From Halobacillus karajensis (lineage in GTDB: Bacteria > Bacillota > Bacilli > Bacillales > Halobacillaceae), in contig NZ_FNWW01000010.1 in assembly GCF_900108515.1 (NCBI RefSeq), forward strand, positions 40,713-104,712: DNA of 64,000 nt. Reading direction: 5' to 3'. Numbering within the stretch: position 1 is the stretch's first letter; every line of letters starts with the position of its first letter. The notes beneath the pieces were generated by a model. That model was not told the origin of the DNA. It saw only the letters and a program-made list of their open reading frames with translations, and made no database searches. Made by a program: the position numbers and the translations under genes. Positions 1 to 8,624 of this stretch are shown one piece after another.

Positions 1-2058
1 AAGGAATATAAATTACAAGGTGTATCATGCGCAAATTGTGCGCAAGAAATGGAAGAGGAGATCAAAAAGCTTAGTCATGGGGAAAATACAGAGCTTCATT
101 TTTCATCAAGCAAGTTGAGGGTTGAGGACGGAGTAGATTTGAATCAAGTCCGCCGTATTTTGAAAACTGACGGAGCTTCCCTTATCGAGGATGAAGGAAA
201 CAGCCACCGTCATGGGTCAAATTTGAGGCTCTTTGTCATTCTGTCCTCATTAATCTTTGGTGCGACCTTTTTATTACAAGGGATTGCTGCTTCTTTTCTT
301 CTTATTTCAATGTATGTGGCTGCGATTGTGATTAGTGGTCACCAAACGTTTTGGAAAGGTTTGAAAAATCTTGTCCGCTTGAAATTTAATATTGATACCC
401 TTATGACAATTGCCTTAATCGGAGCCGTTTCCATTGGAGAATGGAAAGAAGCGACTCTTGTTGCGATCCTCTTCGGGCTCAATGAATATTTAGAAGGTCT
501 AGGGATGGAGAAAGCAAGAAATTCAATGGAGCAATTATTGAAGGTGGCTCCTAAACAGGCGACGAAAATAATGGAGGATGGCACAGAAAAAGTAGTGGCC
601 ATTGAAGATCTTCAGGAAGGGGATATCGTTCTCGTAAAAGCGGGGGAAAAGATCCCTTCAGACGGAACCGTTGCATCAGGCCATAGTTCTGTCAACGAAG
701 CAGCTATTACAGGTGAATCTCTTCCTGTCGATAAACGGCCGGGGGAAAAACTCTTTGGTGGCAGTATAAATAATGAAGGACTTTTAAGGGTGGAAATCAC
801 AAAAGCTTATGGAGAGTCTTCCTTGGCAAAAATTCTTCAGTTAGTGGAGGAAGCACAGGAGCGAAAAACTCCTACAGAGCTTTTCATTAATCGCTTCGCA
901 AAATACTATACACCACTGATTATGGTAATTGCCGGTCTTGTGATAGTCGCCCCGCCACTTCTATTTGCTGCTTCCTGGGCGGAATCCTTTTATCAGGGGC
1001 TGGCCGTACTTATTGTCGGTTGCCCATGTGCCTTGATTTTGTCTTCGCCAATTGCCATTCTGTCGGGGATTACGAAAAATGCTCGGAATGGCATCCTTAT
1101 AAAAGGGGGAGCTTTTCTCGAACAGCTTGGAAAAATAGAGAGTATGGCTTTTGACAAGACAGGAACTTTGACTAAAGGAGAGCCGAAGGTCCATGCGGTC
1201 CAGGTATATGAAGAGGAAAAGTTCTTTTCTGTGGCACGTGCCATTGAGAGACATTCTTCCCATCCGATAGCGGCAGCGATTCTTGATTATTCGCTTGTCC
1301 AAGAGGCGGATGTATTAGAGCCTTCTTCTGTTGATACAATTCCAGGAAAAGGCATACGGGCAGAGATTGAAGGGCAGACCTATTATGTAGGCAGTGAACA
1401 AACTTTAGATCATTTGGATTTGGCACAGGAATTACAGGGCGACATTGATCGTATGAAAGAAGTAGGATACACACTTGTCCTTGTATCCGATGAAAAGGCT
1501 GTCCTTGGTATGTTTGGAGTCGCGGATGAAGTGCGGGAAGAAAGTCGAACTTTAATGCAACGTCTTCACTCTTTAGGGATAAAACATACCATCATGCTGA
1601 CAGGGGACCATGAGAAAACGGCTGAGAAAGTGGCAGGTGAAATTGGAGTTAGTGATGTGCACGCACAGTTATTGCCAGATCAGAAAGTGGAAAAGATCGA
1701 GGAACTGAAGAAAAAGGGCAGACTCGCGATGATCGGTGATGGCATCAATGATGCACCCGCATTAACGATGGCTGATTTAGGGATTGCCATGGGGAAAGGA
1801 ACAGATAGTGCAATTGAAACAGCAGACATTGTTCTTATGCAAGATCACCTTGGGAAATTGCCTCACGCATTTCGTATTGCCAAGCGTGTGAACGCGATCG
1901 TTAAATGGAATATTTCTATTGCGCTGGGATTGAAAGTGTTCGCCTTATTACTGACGATTCCCGGATGGCTAACTCTATGGTTCGCCATTCTCGCCGATAT
2001 GGGCGCAACTATCCTAGTCACTTTGATCAGTCTTACAGTTCTCCTTATGAAGGAGTAA
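1..2058 (+). CDS. cadA: Cd/Zn/Co-exporting P1B-type ATPase, 5' truncated by window edge
   Basis: The reading frame is open from base 1, so the true start lies before the window. The visible N-terminus is the end of a heavy-metal-associated domain with a CANC metal-binding motif at bases 28-39. Counting from the ATG at 49, the P-type ATPase landmarks follow in order: TGES near residue 221 (actuator), the CPC intramembrane metal site near 325, the phosphorylated Asp of DKTGT near 369, an SSHP motif, and GDGINDAP near the end. CPC plus HMA is the signature of P1B transporters; the family exports divalent soft metals at the membrane using ATP. The gene ends directly before a palindromic terminator. 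No regulator is visible because the upstream DNA is missing. CadA rather than CopA is inferred from overall resemblance. Confidence 0.92.
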   Translation, partial: KEYKLQGVSCANCAQEMEEEIKKLSHGENTELHFSSSKLRVEDGVDLNQVRRILKTDGASLIEDEGNSHRHGSNLRLFVILSSLIFGATFLLQGIAASFLLISMYVAAIVISGHQTFWKGLKNLVRLKFNIDTLMTIALIGAVSIGEWKEATLVAILFGLNEYLEGLGMEKARNSMEQLLKVAPKQATKIMEDGTEKVVAIEDLQEGDIVLVKAGEKIPSDGTVASGHSSVNEAAITGESLPVDKRPGEKLFGGSINNEGLLRVEITKAYGESSLAKILQLVEEAQERKTPTELFINRFAKYYTPLIMVIAGLVIVAPPLLFAASWAESFYQGLAVLIVGCPCALILSSPIAILSGITKNARNGILIKGGAFLEQLGKIESMAFDKTGTLTKGEPKVHAVQVYEEEKFFSVARAIERHSSHPIAAAILDYSLVQEADVLEPSSVDTIPGKGIRAEIEGQTYYVGSEQTLDHLDLAQELQGDIDRMKEVGYTLVLVSDEKAVLGMFGVADEVREESRTLMQRLHSLGIKHTIMLTGDHEKTAEKVAGEIGVSDVHAQLLPDQKVEKIEELKKKGRLAMIGDGINDAPALTMADLGIAMGKGTDSAIETADIVLMQDHLGKLPHAFRIAKRVNAIVKWNISIALGLKVFALLLTIPGWLTLWFAILADMGATILVTLISLTVLLMKE

Positions 2059-2082
2059 TAAATAACTTAAATGGGGAAATTA

Positions 2083-2129
2083 ACCACACCAGGCCATCCA
2101 ATATTTGGATGTCCTGGTGTGGTTTTATT
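2083..2129 (+). terminator. 41-bp palindrome acting as cadA terminator; copy 1 of a repeat
   Basis: Arms of 18 bases (2083-2100 and 2106-2123) around ATATT, with one C/T mismatch, followed by TTTTATTT. The same palindrome recurs at 56630-56670 with only two base differences. Confidence 0.8.
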
Positions 2130-2327
2130 TGAAGAAATACAATCCTTAGACTTTATTTGTTGGACAGAGTGATTTGTGATAACTGGAAGGGCAAAAGACC
2201 GTCAGGAGAAATGTGATTTTTTCGGTAAATAGTGGCTCTCCTTCCGTAAAAACAGTGAGGTGATGATACATACTTTTGCCGGGCTAAGACGACGATAAAG
2301 CATATATAAAGAGTGAGGATAATGGTT

Positions 2328-3821
2328 ATGAAGATACAATTCGATCAAACGCAAAAATTTCATATCAATAAGATCTATGGTCCTATTCATCAAGAAGTGA
2401 ATGCCCTTTCGTTTCACTCCAAACGAGTAGAACCACAATCGGTATTTTTTTGTCTGCAAGGGGATAATTTCGATGGCCATAAATACGTGGAGGAAGCGAT
2501 TGCTCAAGGTGCCTGTGTGATTATCGGAAGTGATGGGTCATTATTTAATAGGCTTGTGCAGACGTATGATCAAACAACCTTTTTACTTGTAAATCATGTC
2601 CGTTCAGCGATGGCTGCTTTCTCTAAGGAGTATTTCAACAGGGCAGATGAAGAACTTAAAACCGTTGGTGTAACGGGAACGAATGGAAAGACGACCGTCG
2701 CTGCTTATATTCGGTCTTTGTTGACATTGCTTGGGTTAAGAACAGGATCCATTGGTACAACGGGGATTTGGTCGTCAACCCGTAAACTGAACTATAAAAA
2801 GAGCACGCCGACAACCCCCGAATCCATGGACATTCACCGTATATTTCGGGATTTCAGGAACCTAAATGATCAAGGAGCTGTTATGGAAGTCTCCTCCATC
2901 GCTCTCGATCAATGCAGGGTGGAAGGGATTCAATTTGATGTAGCCGTCCACACGAATTTCTCTGAAGACCATATGGAATATCACCGGACAATGGATCACT
3001 ATCGTGAATGTAAGATGCGCCTGTTCCATCAGGCTAATCATAGGGTTGTGAATTTAGATGATGATGGGATGGCTTCTGAGTTGTTGGCCATGGGGAAGGA
3101 TGGCCTGCTCACCTATAGCATCAACAATCATCCTGAAGCAGATTTATCTGCTATTCATCTCAAAGTTATGGAAAAAGGTACTCAATTCTCATTAAAATAT
3201 CGTGACAAGACAGTAAATGTGGAGTTGCCTGTATATGGGAATTATAATGTTGCCAATTTACTGGCAGCTATTGCTACAGCCCTTCACCTCGGGTTTTCCT
3301 TCCATGAGATCTTAAAAGTTCTGCCAAATTTAGAAAGCCCAGAAGGACGATTTCAAGTGATTGAAACCCCACTTCAGCAAAAAGTGATTTTAGACTATGC
3401 CCATACACCTGTTGCGTTGGAACGATTGGTGGAAGAAGTGAAAAAAATGAACTATCGCCGGTTAATCGTAATGGTCGCAGGAGTGGGCATCCGAGATTTC
3501 AATAAAATGCCAAAGATGGCCAACGCCATTGAAGGAAAAGCGGATGAAGTGATTGTAACGGTAGATCACCCTGCACACCACGATCCGCAAATCATTGTGG
3601 ACAAGGTGATGACTGGATTCATCAATCCGGGTGCGGGGAATATTCATTCGACGTTGACGAGAGAAGAAGGGATACGGAAATCCATGAGTCTCGGACAAGA
3701 GGGAGATATCATTTTGCTCACTGGTGGCTGTATTAATAATGCTCAAATCGTAAAAGGGGAAGAAGTCCCTCATTTTGATGAGAAGATTATTGAAAGTTTC
3801 TTTCCGCGTGTGGTCCAATAA
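2328..3821 (+). CDS. MurE-like Mur ligase (UDP-MurNAc-tripeptide synthetase paralogue)
   Basis: Mur ligase fold in the usual order: an N-terminal UDP-binding region, the ATP loop GVTGTNGKTT near residue 115, a central domain with TPTTPESMD and a HTNFSEDHMEYH segment typical of MurE, and a C-terminal domain. MurE enzymes add the third residue (meso-DAP or Lys) to UDP-MurNAc-dipeptide. The meso-DAP signature DNPR is here DHPA (in TVDHPAHHDP), so the amino acid substrate may differ. It is not in a division/cell-wall cluster, so it is probably a second copy beside the housekeeping murE. I chose the ATG at 2328, nine bases after GAGTGAGG (2311-2318); GTG 2313 and ATG 2322 are in-frame alternatives. 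Confidence 0.75.
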   Translation: MKIQFDQTQKFHINKIYGPIHQEVNALSFHSKRVEPQSVFFCLQGDNFDGHKYVEEAIAQGACVIIGSDGSLFNRLVQTYDQTTFLLVNHVRSAMAAFSKEYFNRADEELKTVGVTGTNGKTTVAAYIRSLLTLLGLRTGSIGTTGIWSSTRKLNYKKSTPTTPESMDIHRIFRDFRNLNDQGAVMEVSSIALDQCRVEGIQFDVAVHTNFSEDHMEYHRTMDHYRECKMRLFHQANHRVVNLDDDGMASELLAMGKDGLLTYSINNHPEADLSAIHLKVMEKGTQFSLKYRDKTVNVELPVYGNYNVANLLAAIATALHLGFSFHEILKVLPNLESPEGRFQVIETPLQQKVILDYAHTPVALERLVEEVKKMNYRRLIVMVAGVGIRDFNKMPKMANAIEGKADEVIVTVDHPAHHDPQIIVDKVMTGFINPGAGNIHSTLTREEGIRKSMSLGQEGDIILLTGGCINNAQIVKGEEVPHFDEKIIESFFPRVVQ

Positions 3822-3822
3822 G

Positions 3823-3856
3823 AACCAGTCTCCATAGGAGAGGCTGGTTTTATATA
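3823..3856 (+). terminator. Intrinsic terminator after the MurE-like gene
   Basis: Stem of AACCAG..CTC with GAG..CTGGTT around ATAG, followed by a short T-rich stretch. Confidence 0.75.
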
Positions 3857-3891
3857 TTTGTACAAAACCTTAATCATCAGCTTCCTAAGAA

Positions 3892-4431
3892 TTAATCAAA
3901 CGTTTGTTTAACTAGTTGTTTGTAGCGTTTGAAGTAATGAGGGATTTGCTCAGAGCGTAGTCCATTGGTCATCGCCTCTGCAATAGATTGGTTGTACCAT
4001 TTCTGCCAATCGTAGCCAGCATTGAACTTTTTCCATACCTCATTTCCATGTGTCTGAATTTCTTTTTGTAAGGACTCTAAGTTATCAAGTTTGTCTGCTA
4101 CAATTAATGATTTTACGTCAAAGGATGCTTCATGAACGGTATGAATCGTCTGTTGCTTTCTTTCCTGCCATGCTTTGCTTTTATCTTCTGTATGTGCAGC
4201 AACAAGCTGCCGTACGTCAAATCCGAATTCCTTTTCAATGTCATCAAGGGTGTAAGCCGTGTCTTCTGCAACATCATGCAAGTAACCGGCACAAATCAAG
4301 ACATCATGAAAGCCTGCTTGTTTTAGTGTTTCTGCCACACGTACAGGATGGACAATGTAATCTTCGTCAGCGTTTTTCCGTTTTTGTCCACAATGAGCTT
4401 TGGTGGCGAATAATTTTGCTTTATCGATCAT
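3892..4431 (-). CDS. Small alarmone hydrolase, HD domain (MESH1-like)
   Basis: A 179-residue protein, the length of stand-alone (p)ppGpp hydrolases. The HD metal ligands are in place: H28 (VHPVRVAE), H52-D53 with E56-D57 (YLHDVAEDT), and D113 plus N117 (VADKLDNL), matching the hydrolase half of RelA/SpoT. No synthetase domain is present, so it should only degrade alarmone, or a related 3'-phosphorylated nucleotide. The open frame extends upstream to 4608, but the start at 4431 has a good site (GAGGGAG, 8-base spacing) and the upstream part looks non-coding. It is transcribed away from ribF. The substrate is inferred from the family. Confidence 0.8.
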   Translation of the reverse strand: MIDKAKLFATKAHCGQKRKNADEDYIVHPVRVAETLKQAGFHDVLICAGYLHDVAEDTAYTLDDIEKEFGFDVRQLVAAHTEDKSKAWQERKQQTIHTVHEASFDVKSLIVADKLDNLESLQKEIQTHGNEVWKKFNAGYDWQKWYNQSIAEAMTNGLRSEQIPHYFKRYKQLVKQTFD

Positions 4432-4502
4432 GGACTGCACTCCCTCTTTTATGTTCATGATAACAAATAAAGGGGCAGAATGATTGCAAAAAAACGCTAA
4501 GG

Positions 4503-4532
4503 TTGATTTAATAAGAATGGATATTATATAAT
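4503..4532 (+). promoter_or_regulatory. Putative sigma-A promoter for the ribF-like gene
   Basis: TTGATT (4503-4508), an 18-base spacer and a perfect TATAAT (4527-4532), about 35 bases before the start codon. Confidence 0.6.
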
Positions 4533-4566
4533 TAATAGGTTTAATCAACAGGTTGAAGGGGATGCT

Positions 4567-5505
4567 TTGCAAATGGAAATGATTGAAGTACAAGGACAAC
4601 CGCCTCACAACTCAGAACCCGTTGTCTTAATTATCGGGAAAATGGATGGTGTACATCTTGGGCACCAGTCTCTTCTTAAGGAAGCGGAAAGGCTCGCAAC
4701 TGAGGAAGATAAAATAGCCGTTTACGGTTTTTCGGACCACCCGAAATGGGTGCTGAGAGGTGATGAATCATTTAAATATTCATTGTCGACAACAGCGGAT
4801 CGACAAGAGCGTTTGGAGCAGTTTGGCGTCGATCGGTATTATCACGTCCATTTTACAAAAGAATATGCAAAGACATCTCCTGAGGAATTTGTTCTTCAGC
4901 ACTTGAACCGGTTAAATGTCCGGCATGTTATCGTCGGAGAAGACTTCCGCTTTGGAAAAGGGAGAGGGTCTGATGCCGAAGGACTGGCTGAACTGTGTAA
5001 ACAGATTGGTGCTGAGGTCTCTATTGTACCTGGGGTCATGCTTCATGACAGGAAGGTCAGTAGTACAGATATACGTAATCACGTGGCTCAAGGCCGTATG
5101 GAAGCAGCTCAGGCTATGCTTGGACGACCATTTGAAATTACAGGGGTCGTAGAAAAAGGGGAGCAGCTTGGCAGACAGCTCGGTTTCCCGACGTTAAATG
5201 TCGGTGGAATAGATGATTACGTTAAAGTGAAACCAGGTGTCTATCTTGGCCTTGTGAAAAAGGTGCAGGAGGCACCAGAATATTATTACACCTTAATCAG
5301 TGCTGGTTATCGTCCGACGGTGAACGGTGATTCTTATAAAGTTGAAGCGTATCTACTGGATTTTTCAGGAGACCTTTACGATCAAAGAGTGACCGTCCAA
5401 TTCTTACGTCATATGAGGGATGAAGAGAATTATGACGGAATGGATGCATTGGTAGAACAGATGCACAAAGATGAAAAATATGCACGTACGATTTTAGGGC
5501 TATAA
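4567..5505 (+). CDS. ribF: Riboflavin kinase / FAD synthetase family protein (RibF paralogue)
   Basis: Full-length bifunctional layout of about 312 residues. The N-terminal nucleotidyltransferase domain has GKMDGVHLGH (usual form GNFDGVHLGH), GEDFRFG and SSTDIR. The C-terminal flavokinase domain has LGFPTLNV, KPGVYLG and VEAYLLDF. The family turns riboflavin into FMN and then FAD. It stands alone, not in the infB-rbfA-truB region where the main bacillar copy lies, so it is likely a second copy. The F-to-M change in the nucleotide-binding motif is unusual. Start: TTG 4567 sits 5 bases after AAGGGG; ATG 4573 is an alternative. Confidence 0.82.
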   Translation: MQMEMIEVQGQPPHNSEPVVLIIGKMDGVHLGHQSLLKEAERLATEEDKIAVYGFSDHPKWVLRGDESFKYSLSTTADRQERLEQFGVDRYYHVHFTKEYAKTSPEEFVLQHLNRLNVRHVIVGEDFRFGKGRGSDAEGLAELCKQIGAEVSIVPGVMLHDRKVSSTDIRNHVAQGRMEAAQAMLGRPFEITGVVEKGEQLGRQLGFPTLNVGGIDDYVKVKPGVYLGLVKKVQEAPEYYYTLISAGYRPTVNGDSYKVEAYLLDFSGDLYDQRVTVQFLRHMRDEENYDGMDALVEQMHKDEKYARTILGL

Positions 5506-5543
5506 TAAAAACTGACATGACATCATAGAAAGGAGTACGCACC

Positions 5544-5792
5544 ATGGGGATTGTCGTTGTTGAAGTCTGTGATAGTAACTTGATCAATGAACTGGATATC
5601 GAAAGCATCATTGAATCGGAATACCCGGAAGTGGCGGTACTCATGAACGATTGTTTGTCCTTTTGCGGCATGTGTGCCCTTCGGCCGTATGCGATCGTTA
5701 ATAACCACAGGGTTTTTGGAAAGACACCTGAAGAAGCACTTGATAAAATCCGGGTGAAGATTGAAGAAGAATTAGCCATTTACGCTGAGTAA
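5544..5792 (+). CDS. DUF1450 (YuzB-type) small cysteine-rich protein
   Basis: An 82-residue soluble protein with one Cys near the N-terminus (VEVCDSN) and a CLSFCGMC cluster near residue 40, the pattern of the DUF1450/YuzB family. Those cysteines could bind metal or be redox active, but the function of the family is not known to me. A strong AAGGAG site precedes the ATG. It follows the ribF-like gene by 38 bases and the next gene starts 14 bases after it, so the three are probably co-transcribed. Confidence 0.75.
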   Translation: MGIVVVEVCDSNLINELDIESIIESEYPEVAVLMNDCLSFCGMCALRPYAIVNNHRVFGKTPEEALDKIRVKIEEELAIYAE

Positions 5793-5806
5793 GGCAGGGG
5801 AAGCAT

Positions 5807-6295
5807 ATGGAGTTTTTTGATTCTTTAATGAACAGCTTACGTTTACCAAAAAAAGAGGCAATGTTTCATTTGAACCGAAAAGGGATCACCAACACGATCG
5901 GGTATTTGTTCGTTTTGTTGCTCCTCCTTTTTCTGCCGGATATGATTACATCCATTATTTATTTAGAAACGAACGTGACGGAGATTTCCCGCGGTATGTA
6001 TATCGTTCAGTTTCTGGTCTTTTATCCTCTCTTGATTGTTTTTCTCATTTTGGTAGGGGTGTCGGTTCTCGCGGGCGGTAGTTTGTTGATGCGGAAATTT
6101 CTTTCGCGAAAGCTTACGTATCAACAATTGTGGAAATTGACAGCCTATGCTTCTACACTGCCTCTTATTCTCAGCATTTTATTAAAATATATAACGGTAC
6201 CGGATGCGTTCAGCGCCCTGATTTTTATTGGCATCTTCACCTATTATATGTACCGAATGATTACCGTTTATCCTAAAGCACCAGTTAAAACATGA
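5807..6295 (+). CDS. Multi-pass membrane protein, Yip1/DUF1189-like
   Basis: A 162-residue protein with an N-terminal amphipathic stretch (SLMNSLRLPKKEAMFHL), then about four hydrophobic segments (around 28-48, 66-88, 107-125, 128-146). A P..... F pattern at the N-terminus followed by a YQQLWKLTAYASTLP segment recalls the DUF1189/Yip1 membrane families. No catalytic motif is seen. GGGG-type ribosome site at 5797. Its stop codon lies within the loop of the downstream terminator. The family assignment is tentative. Confidence 0.6.
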   Translation: MEFFDSLMNSLRLPKKEAMFHLNRKGITNTIGYLFVLLLLLFLPDMITSIIYLETNVTEISRGMYIVQFLVFYPLLIVFLILVGVSVLAGGSLLMRKFLSRKLTYQQLWKLTAYASTLPLILSILLKYITVPDAFSALIFIGIFTYYMYRMITVYPKAPVKT

Positions 6296-6316
6296 ATGTT
6301 TGGCTGGTGCTTTTCA
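6275..6316 (+). terminator. Intrinsic terminator overlapping the end of the membrane protein gene
   Basis: AAAGCACCAG (6275-6284) pairs with CTGGTGCTTT (6304-6313). The stop codon is in the loop. Confidence 0.75.
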
Positions 6317-6378
6317 ATTTGCTTTTTTTTAGTGTATTATTTAGAATATTCATTATTTAATAAAAAGGGGGAGGTTCA

Positions 6379-7215
6379 ATGACAAGAGCATTAGTCCTGC
6401 AATCCGATTTTGGAATTAGTGATGGAGCGGTCAGCGCTATGCATGGAGTGGCGCATTCGGTGGACCATAATTTGGCGATTTTTGATTTGACTCATGATAT
6501 TCCGCCATTCAACATTTGGGAGGGGTCCTATCGTTTATGGCAGACCATGACTTATTGGTCAACGCAAACCGTTTTCGTATCGGTAGTGGATCCAGGAGTT
6601 GGGTCAACTAGAAGGAGTATTGGTGTGAGGACAGGATCTGGTCACTTTGTCATTACTCCTGATAATGGCACGTTGACTCATATTGAACGGACGGAAGGGA
6701 TCGTTGAGGTAAGGGAAATTGATGAGAAGGTAAACCGTCTGCCTCGATCAGGTGAGTCTTACACTTTTCATGGAAGGGATATTTATGCTTATACCGGGGC
6801 GCGATTAGCAGCTGGCGTCATTACCTTTGAGGAAGTAGGACCTTCGCTTGATCCAAATTCCATTGAACGAATTCCAGTCAAGGAGCCTGAAATCGATGGG
6901 AACTCGGCTTTTGGAATGATTGACATTCTCGATATTCGTTTCGGCAATCTCTGGACAAACATACCAAGAGACTTTTTCAAGGAGATGGGGGTCCGTTATG
7001 GGGATACGTTAAGGGTCTCTATTTCCCATAATGGGAATGAGGTCTACAATAATTCCATGACATTCGGGCGCTCATTCGCCGATACTCATAAAGGTGAGCC
7101 CCTCGTGTATGTGAACTCGCTCGATAACCTAGGTGTTGCGATCAACCAGGGTTCTTTTGCCCGCGCTTATAATATACGAACAGGGTCAAATTGGACGATC
7201 CATTTTAGTAAATGA
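6379..7215 (+). CDS. SAM hydroxide adenosyltransferase (DUF62 family)
   Basis: A 278-residue member of the SAM-dependent chlorinase/fluorinase superfamily. Family features are visible: LQSDFG near residue 7, DLTHDIPPFN, VDPGVGS, TPDNGTL and TFHGRDIYA. Those without the halogenase insert use water to split S-adenosylmethionine into adenosine and methionine, and no such insert is obvious here. A strong GGGGGAGG site precedes the ATG. It is monocistronic between terminators. The physiological role of these enzymes is poorly known. Confidence 0.85.
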   Translation: MTRALVLQSDFGISDGAVSAMHGVAHSVDHNLAIFDLTHDIPPFNIWEGSYRLWQTMTYWSTQTVFVSVVDPGVGSTRRSIGVRTGSGHFVITPDNGTLTHIERTEGIVEVREIDEKVNRLPRSGESYTFHGRDIYAYTGARLAAGVITFEEVGPSLDPNSIERIPVKEPEIDGNSAFGMIDILDIRFGNLWTNIPRDFFKEMGVRYGDTLRVSISHNGNEVYNNSMTFGRSFADTHKGEPLVYVNSLDNLGVAINQGSFARAYNIRTGSNWTIHFSK

Positions 7216-7394
7216 CTTTCTGTTAATGTGGGATCGTTTTCTTATTGCCGAGAAACAGATATAGAGTGATGCTGAACTCAATCTTGACAGGGGTGGGCAA
7301 GTGTTTTTGTCCGTCATGAGCAAAATAGAAGCCAACCTTCTTACCTTATGCTACACTACCTTCATATTACGATTGTAGAGGAGGAGAATGATCA

Positions 7395-8219
7395 ATGAAG
7401 ACAGTTACGTTACATAACACCATTGAAATGCCGCAACTTGGCTTTGGTGTTTGGCAAGTGGAAGAAAAGGACGCGGTTCCTGCTGTTACTAAAGCGCTCG
7501 AAACAGGTTATCGTTCTATCGATACAGCAGCGATCTACGGCAACGAAAAACAGGTGGGTGAAGCGATTCGCAAGAGCGGTGTAGCTCGGGACGAATTGTT
7601 CATTACAACAAAGGTTTGGAATACGGACCAAGGTTATGAAAATACGTTGAAAGCTTTCGAGACTAGCCTTGATAAATTAGGACTGGACTACGTTGATCTT
7701 TATTTAATTCACTGGCCGACTCCTGAATATGATGAATATGTAGAAACTTATAAAGCGCTTGAACAGCTTAAGAAAGATGGCAAAGTGAAAGCCATTGGGG
7801 TATGTAACTTTGATATCGACCATTTGCAGCGTCTACTTGATGAGTGTGAGATAAAGCCTGCCGTGAATCAGGTTGAATGCCACCCGTATCTTGCCCAAAA
7901 CGAATTGAAAGATTTCTGTCGTGATAATGGCATCCTGCTTGAAGCATGGAGTCCGTTAATGCAAGGTGGGGAAGTATTAAAAGATAATACCGTACAGGAC
8001 ATTGCTGAAAAGCATGGCAAGACGCCAGCACAAGTCATCATCCGTTGGCATTTGCAGAATGATACGGTTGTTATTCCAAAATCCATTACACCATCCCGCA
8101 TTGAAGAAAACTTCGACGTTTTCGATTTCGAATTGAGTGTGGACGAAATGGCTGCAATCAACAAATTGGACCGCAATGAGCGAAAAGGTCCGAAACCATC
8201 TGAAATGAACGTACGCTAA
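7395..8219 (+). CDS. Aldo/keto reductase (YtbE/YvgN-type)
   Basis: A 274-residue (alpha/beta)8 barrel NADPH oxidoreductase. Family motifs: GFGVWQ, GYRSIDTAAIYGNE (catalytic Asp and Tyr), ITTKVW (catalytic Lys), LIHWP (catalytic His), and IPKSITPSRIEEN near the C-terminus for the cofactor phosphate. Such enzymes reduce aldehydes such as methylglyoxal in the cytosol. GAGGAGGAG precedes the ATG. It is a single-gene unit with its own terminator. Confidence 0.9.
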   Translation: MKTVTLHNTIEMPQLGFGVWQVEEKDAVPAVTKALETGYRSIDTAAIYGNEKQVGEAIRKSGVARDELFITTKVWNTDQGYENTLKAFETSLDKLGLDYVDLYLIHWPTPEYDEYVETYKALEQLKKDGKVKAIGVCNFDIDHLQRLLDECEIKPAVNQVECHPYLAQNELKDFCRDNGILLEAWSPLMQGGEVLKDNTVQDIAEKHGKTPAQVIIRWHLQNDTVVIPKSITPSRIEENFDVFDFELSVDEMAAINKLDRNERKGPKPSEMNVR

Positions 8220-8224
8220 CATAC

Positions 8225-8257
8225 AAAAAGACTGCCGGAGCTGGCAGTCTTTTTTTG
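8225..8257 (+). terminator. Intrinsic terminator of the aldo/keto reductase gene
   Basis: AGACTGCC (8229-8236) pairs with GGCAGTCT (8243-8250), followed by seven T. Confidence 0.9.
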
Positions 8258-8618
8258 AGAAAATTTATAACCATCCCCTTCGTTCTTATATAAGCTCTTA
8301 TTCAGGACAATCAGTTGGTAGGAGGAGATGGTGAATAGAAAATCGCTCGCTTTCCGTTGGCTTGTGGCGATTTTCTCAGGACTCGTCCTCTGAAATTCAC
8401 CTACCATACGATAGGAGATCATCGAACTCCTCTCCATGGTTGAGGGCTTGAGCAACTGAATACTTTTCACCTGGTACGGAAGGATGATTATCCACCCCAA
8501 CTAGGCAGAGGTTTAGAGAATGACCTAAAATCTCACAAACATCTCGAAGTCAAACCCTCCACTACCCTGCCATTTAGTTGAATCTTTCACTCGTAAAACC
8601 CACTCAGTATTGGAGGAT
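8258..8618. other. Non-coding interval
   Basis: No convincing gene in about 360 bases. Around 8334-8377 an imperfect inverted repeat joins GAAAATCGCTCG and GGCGATTTTC, which looks like a dispersed palindromic sequence of a kind common in Bacillaceae, but I cannot confirm that from one copy. Confidence 0.4.
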
Positions 8619-8624
8619 ATGACC

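Noticed and set aside
961..1474. Minus-strand frames opposite cadA
   Set aside because: They lie fully within conserved cadA motifs and have no ribosome site; shadows of the real gene.
7261..7394. TTGACA and sigma-B-like promoter before the aldo/keto reductase
   Set aside because: TTGACA at 7284 has no -10 at 16-18 bases, and no GGGTAT-type -10 partners the GTTTTT.
8216..8500. A 94-codon minus-strand frame after the aldo/keto reductase
   Set aside because: It crosses the terminator hairpin, has no ribosome site and unremarkable composition.
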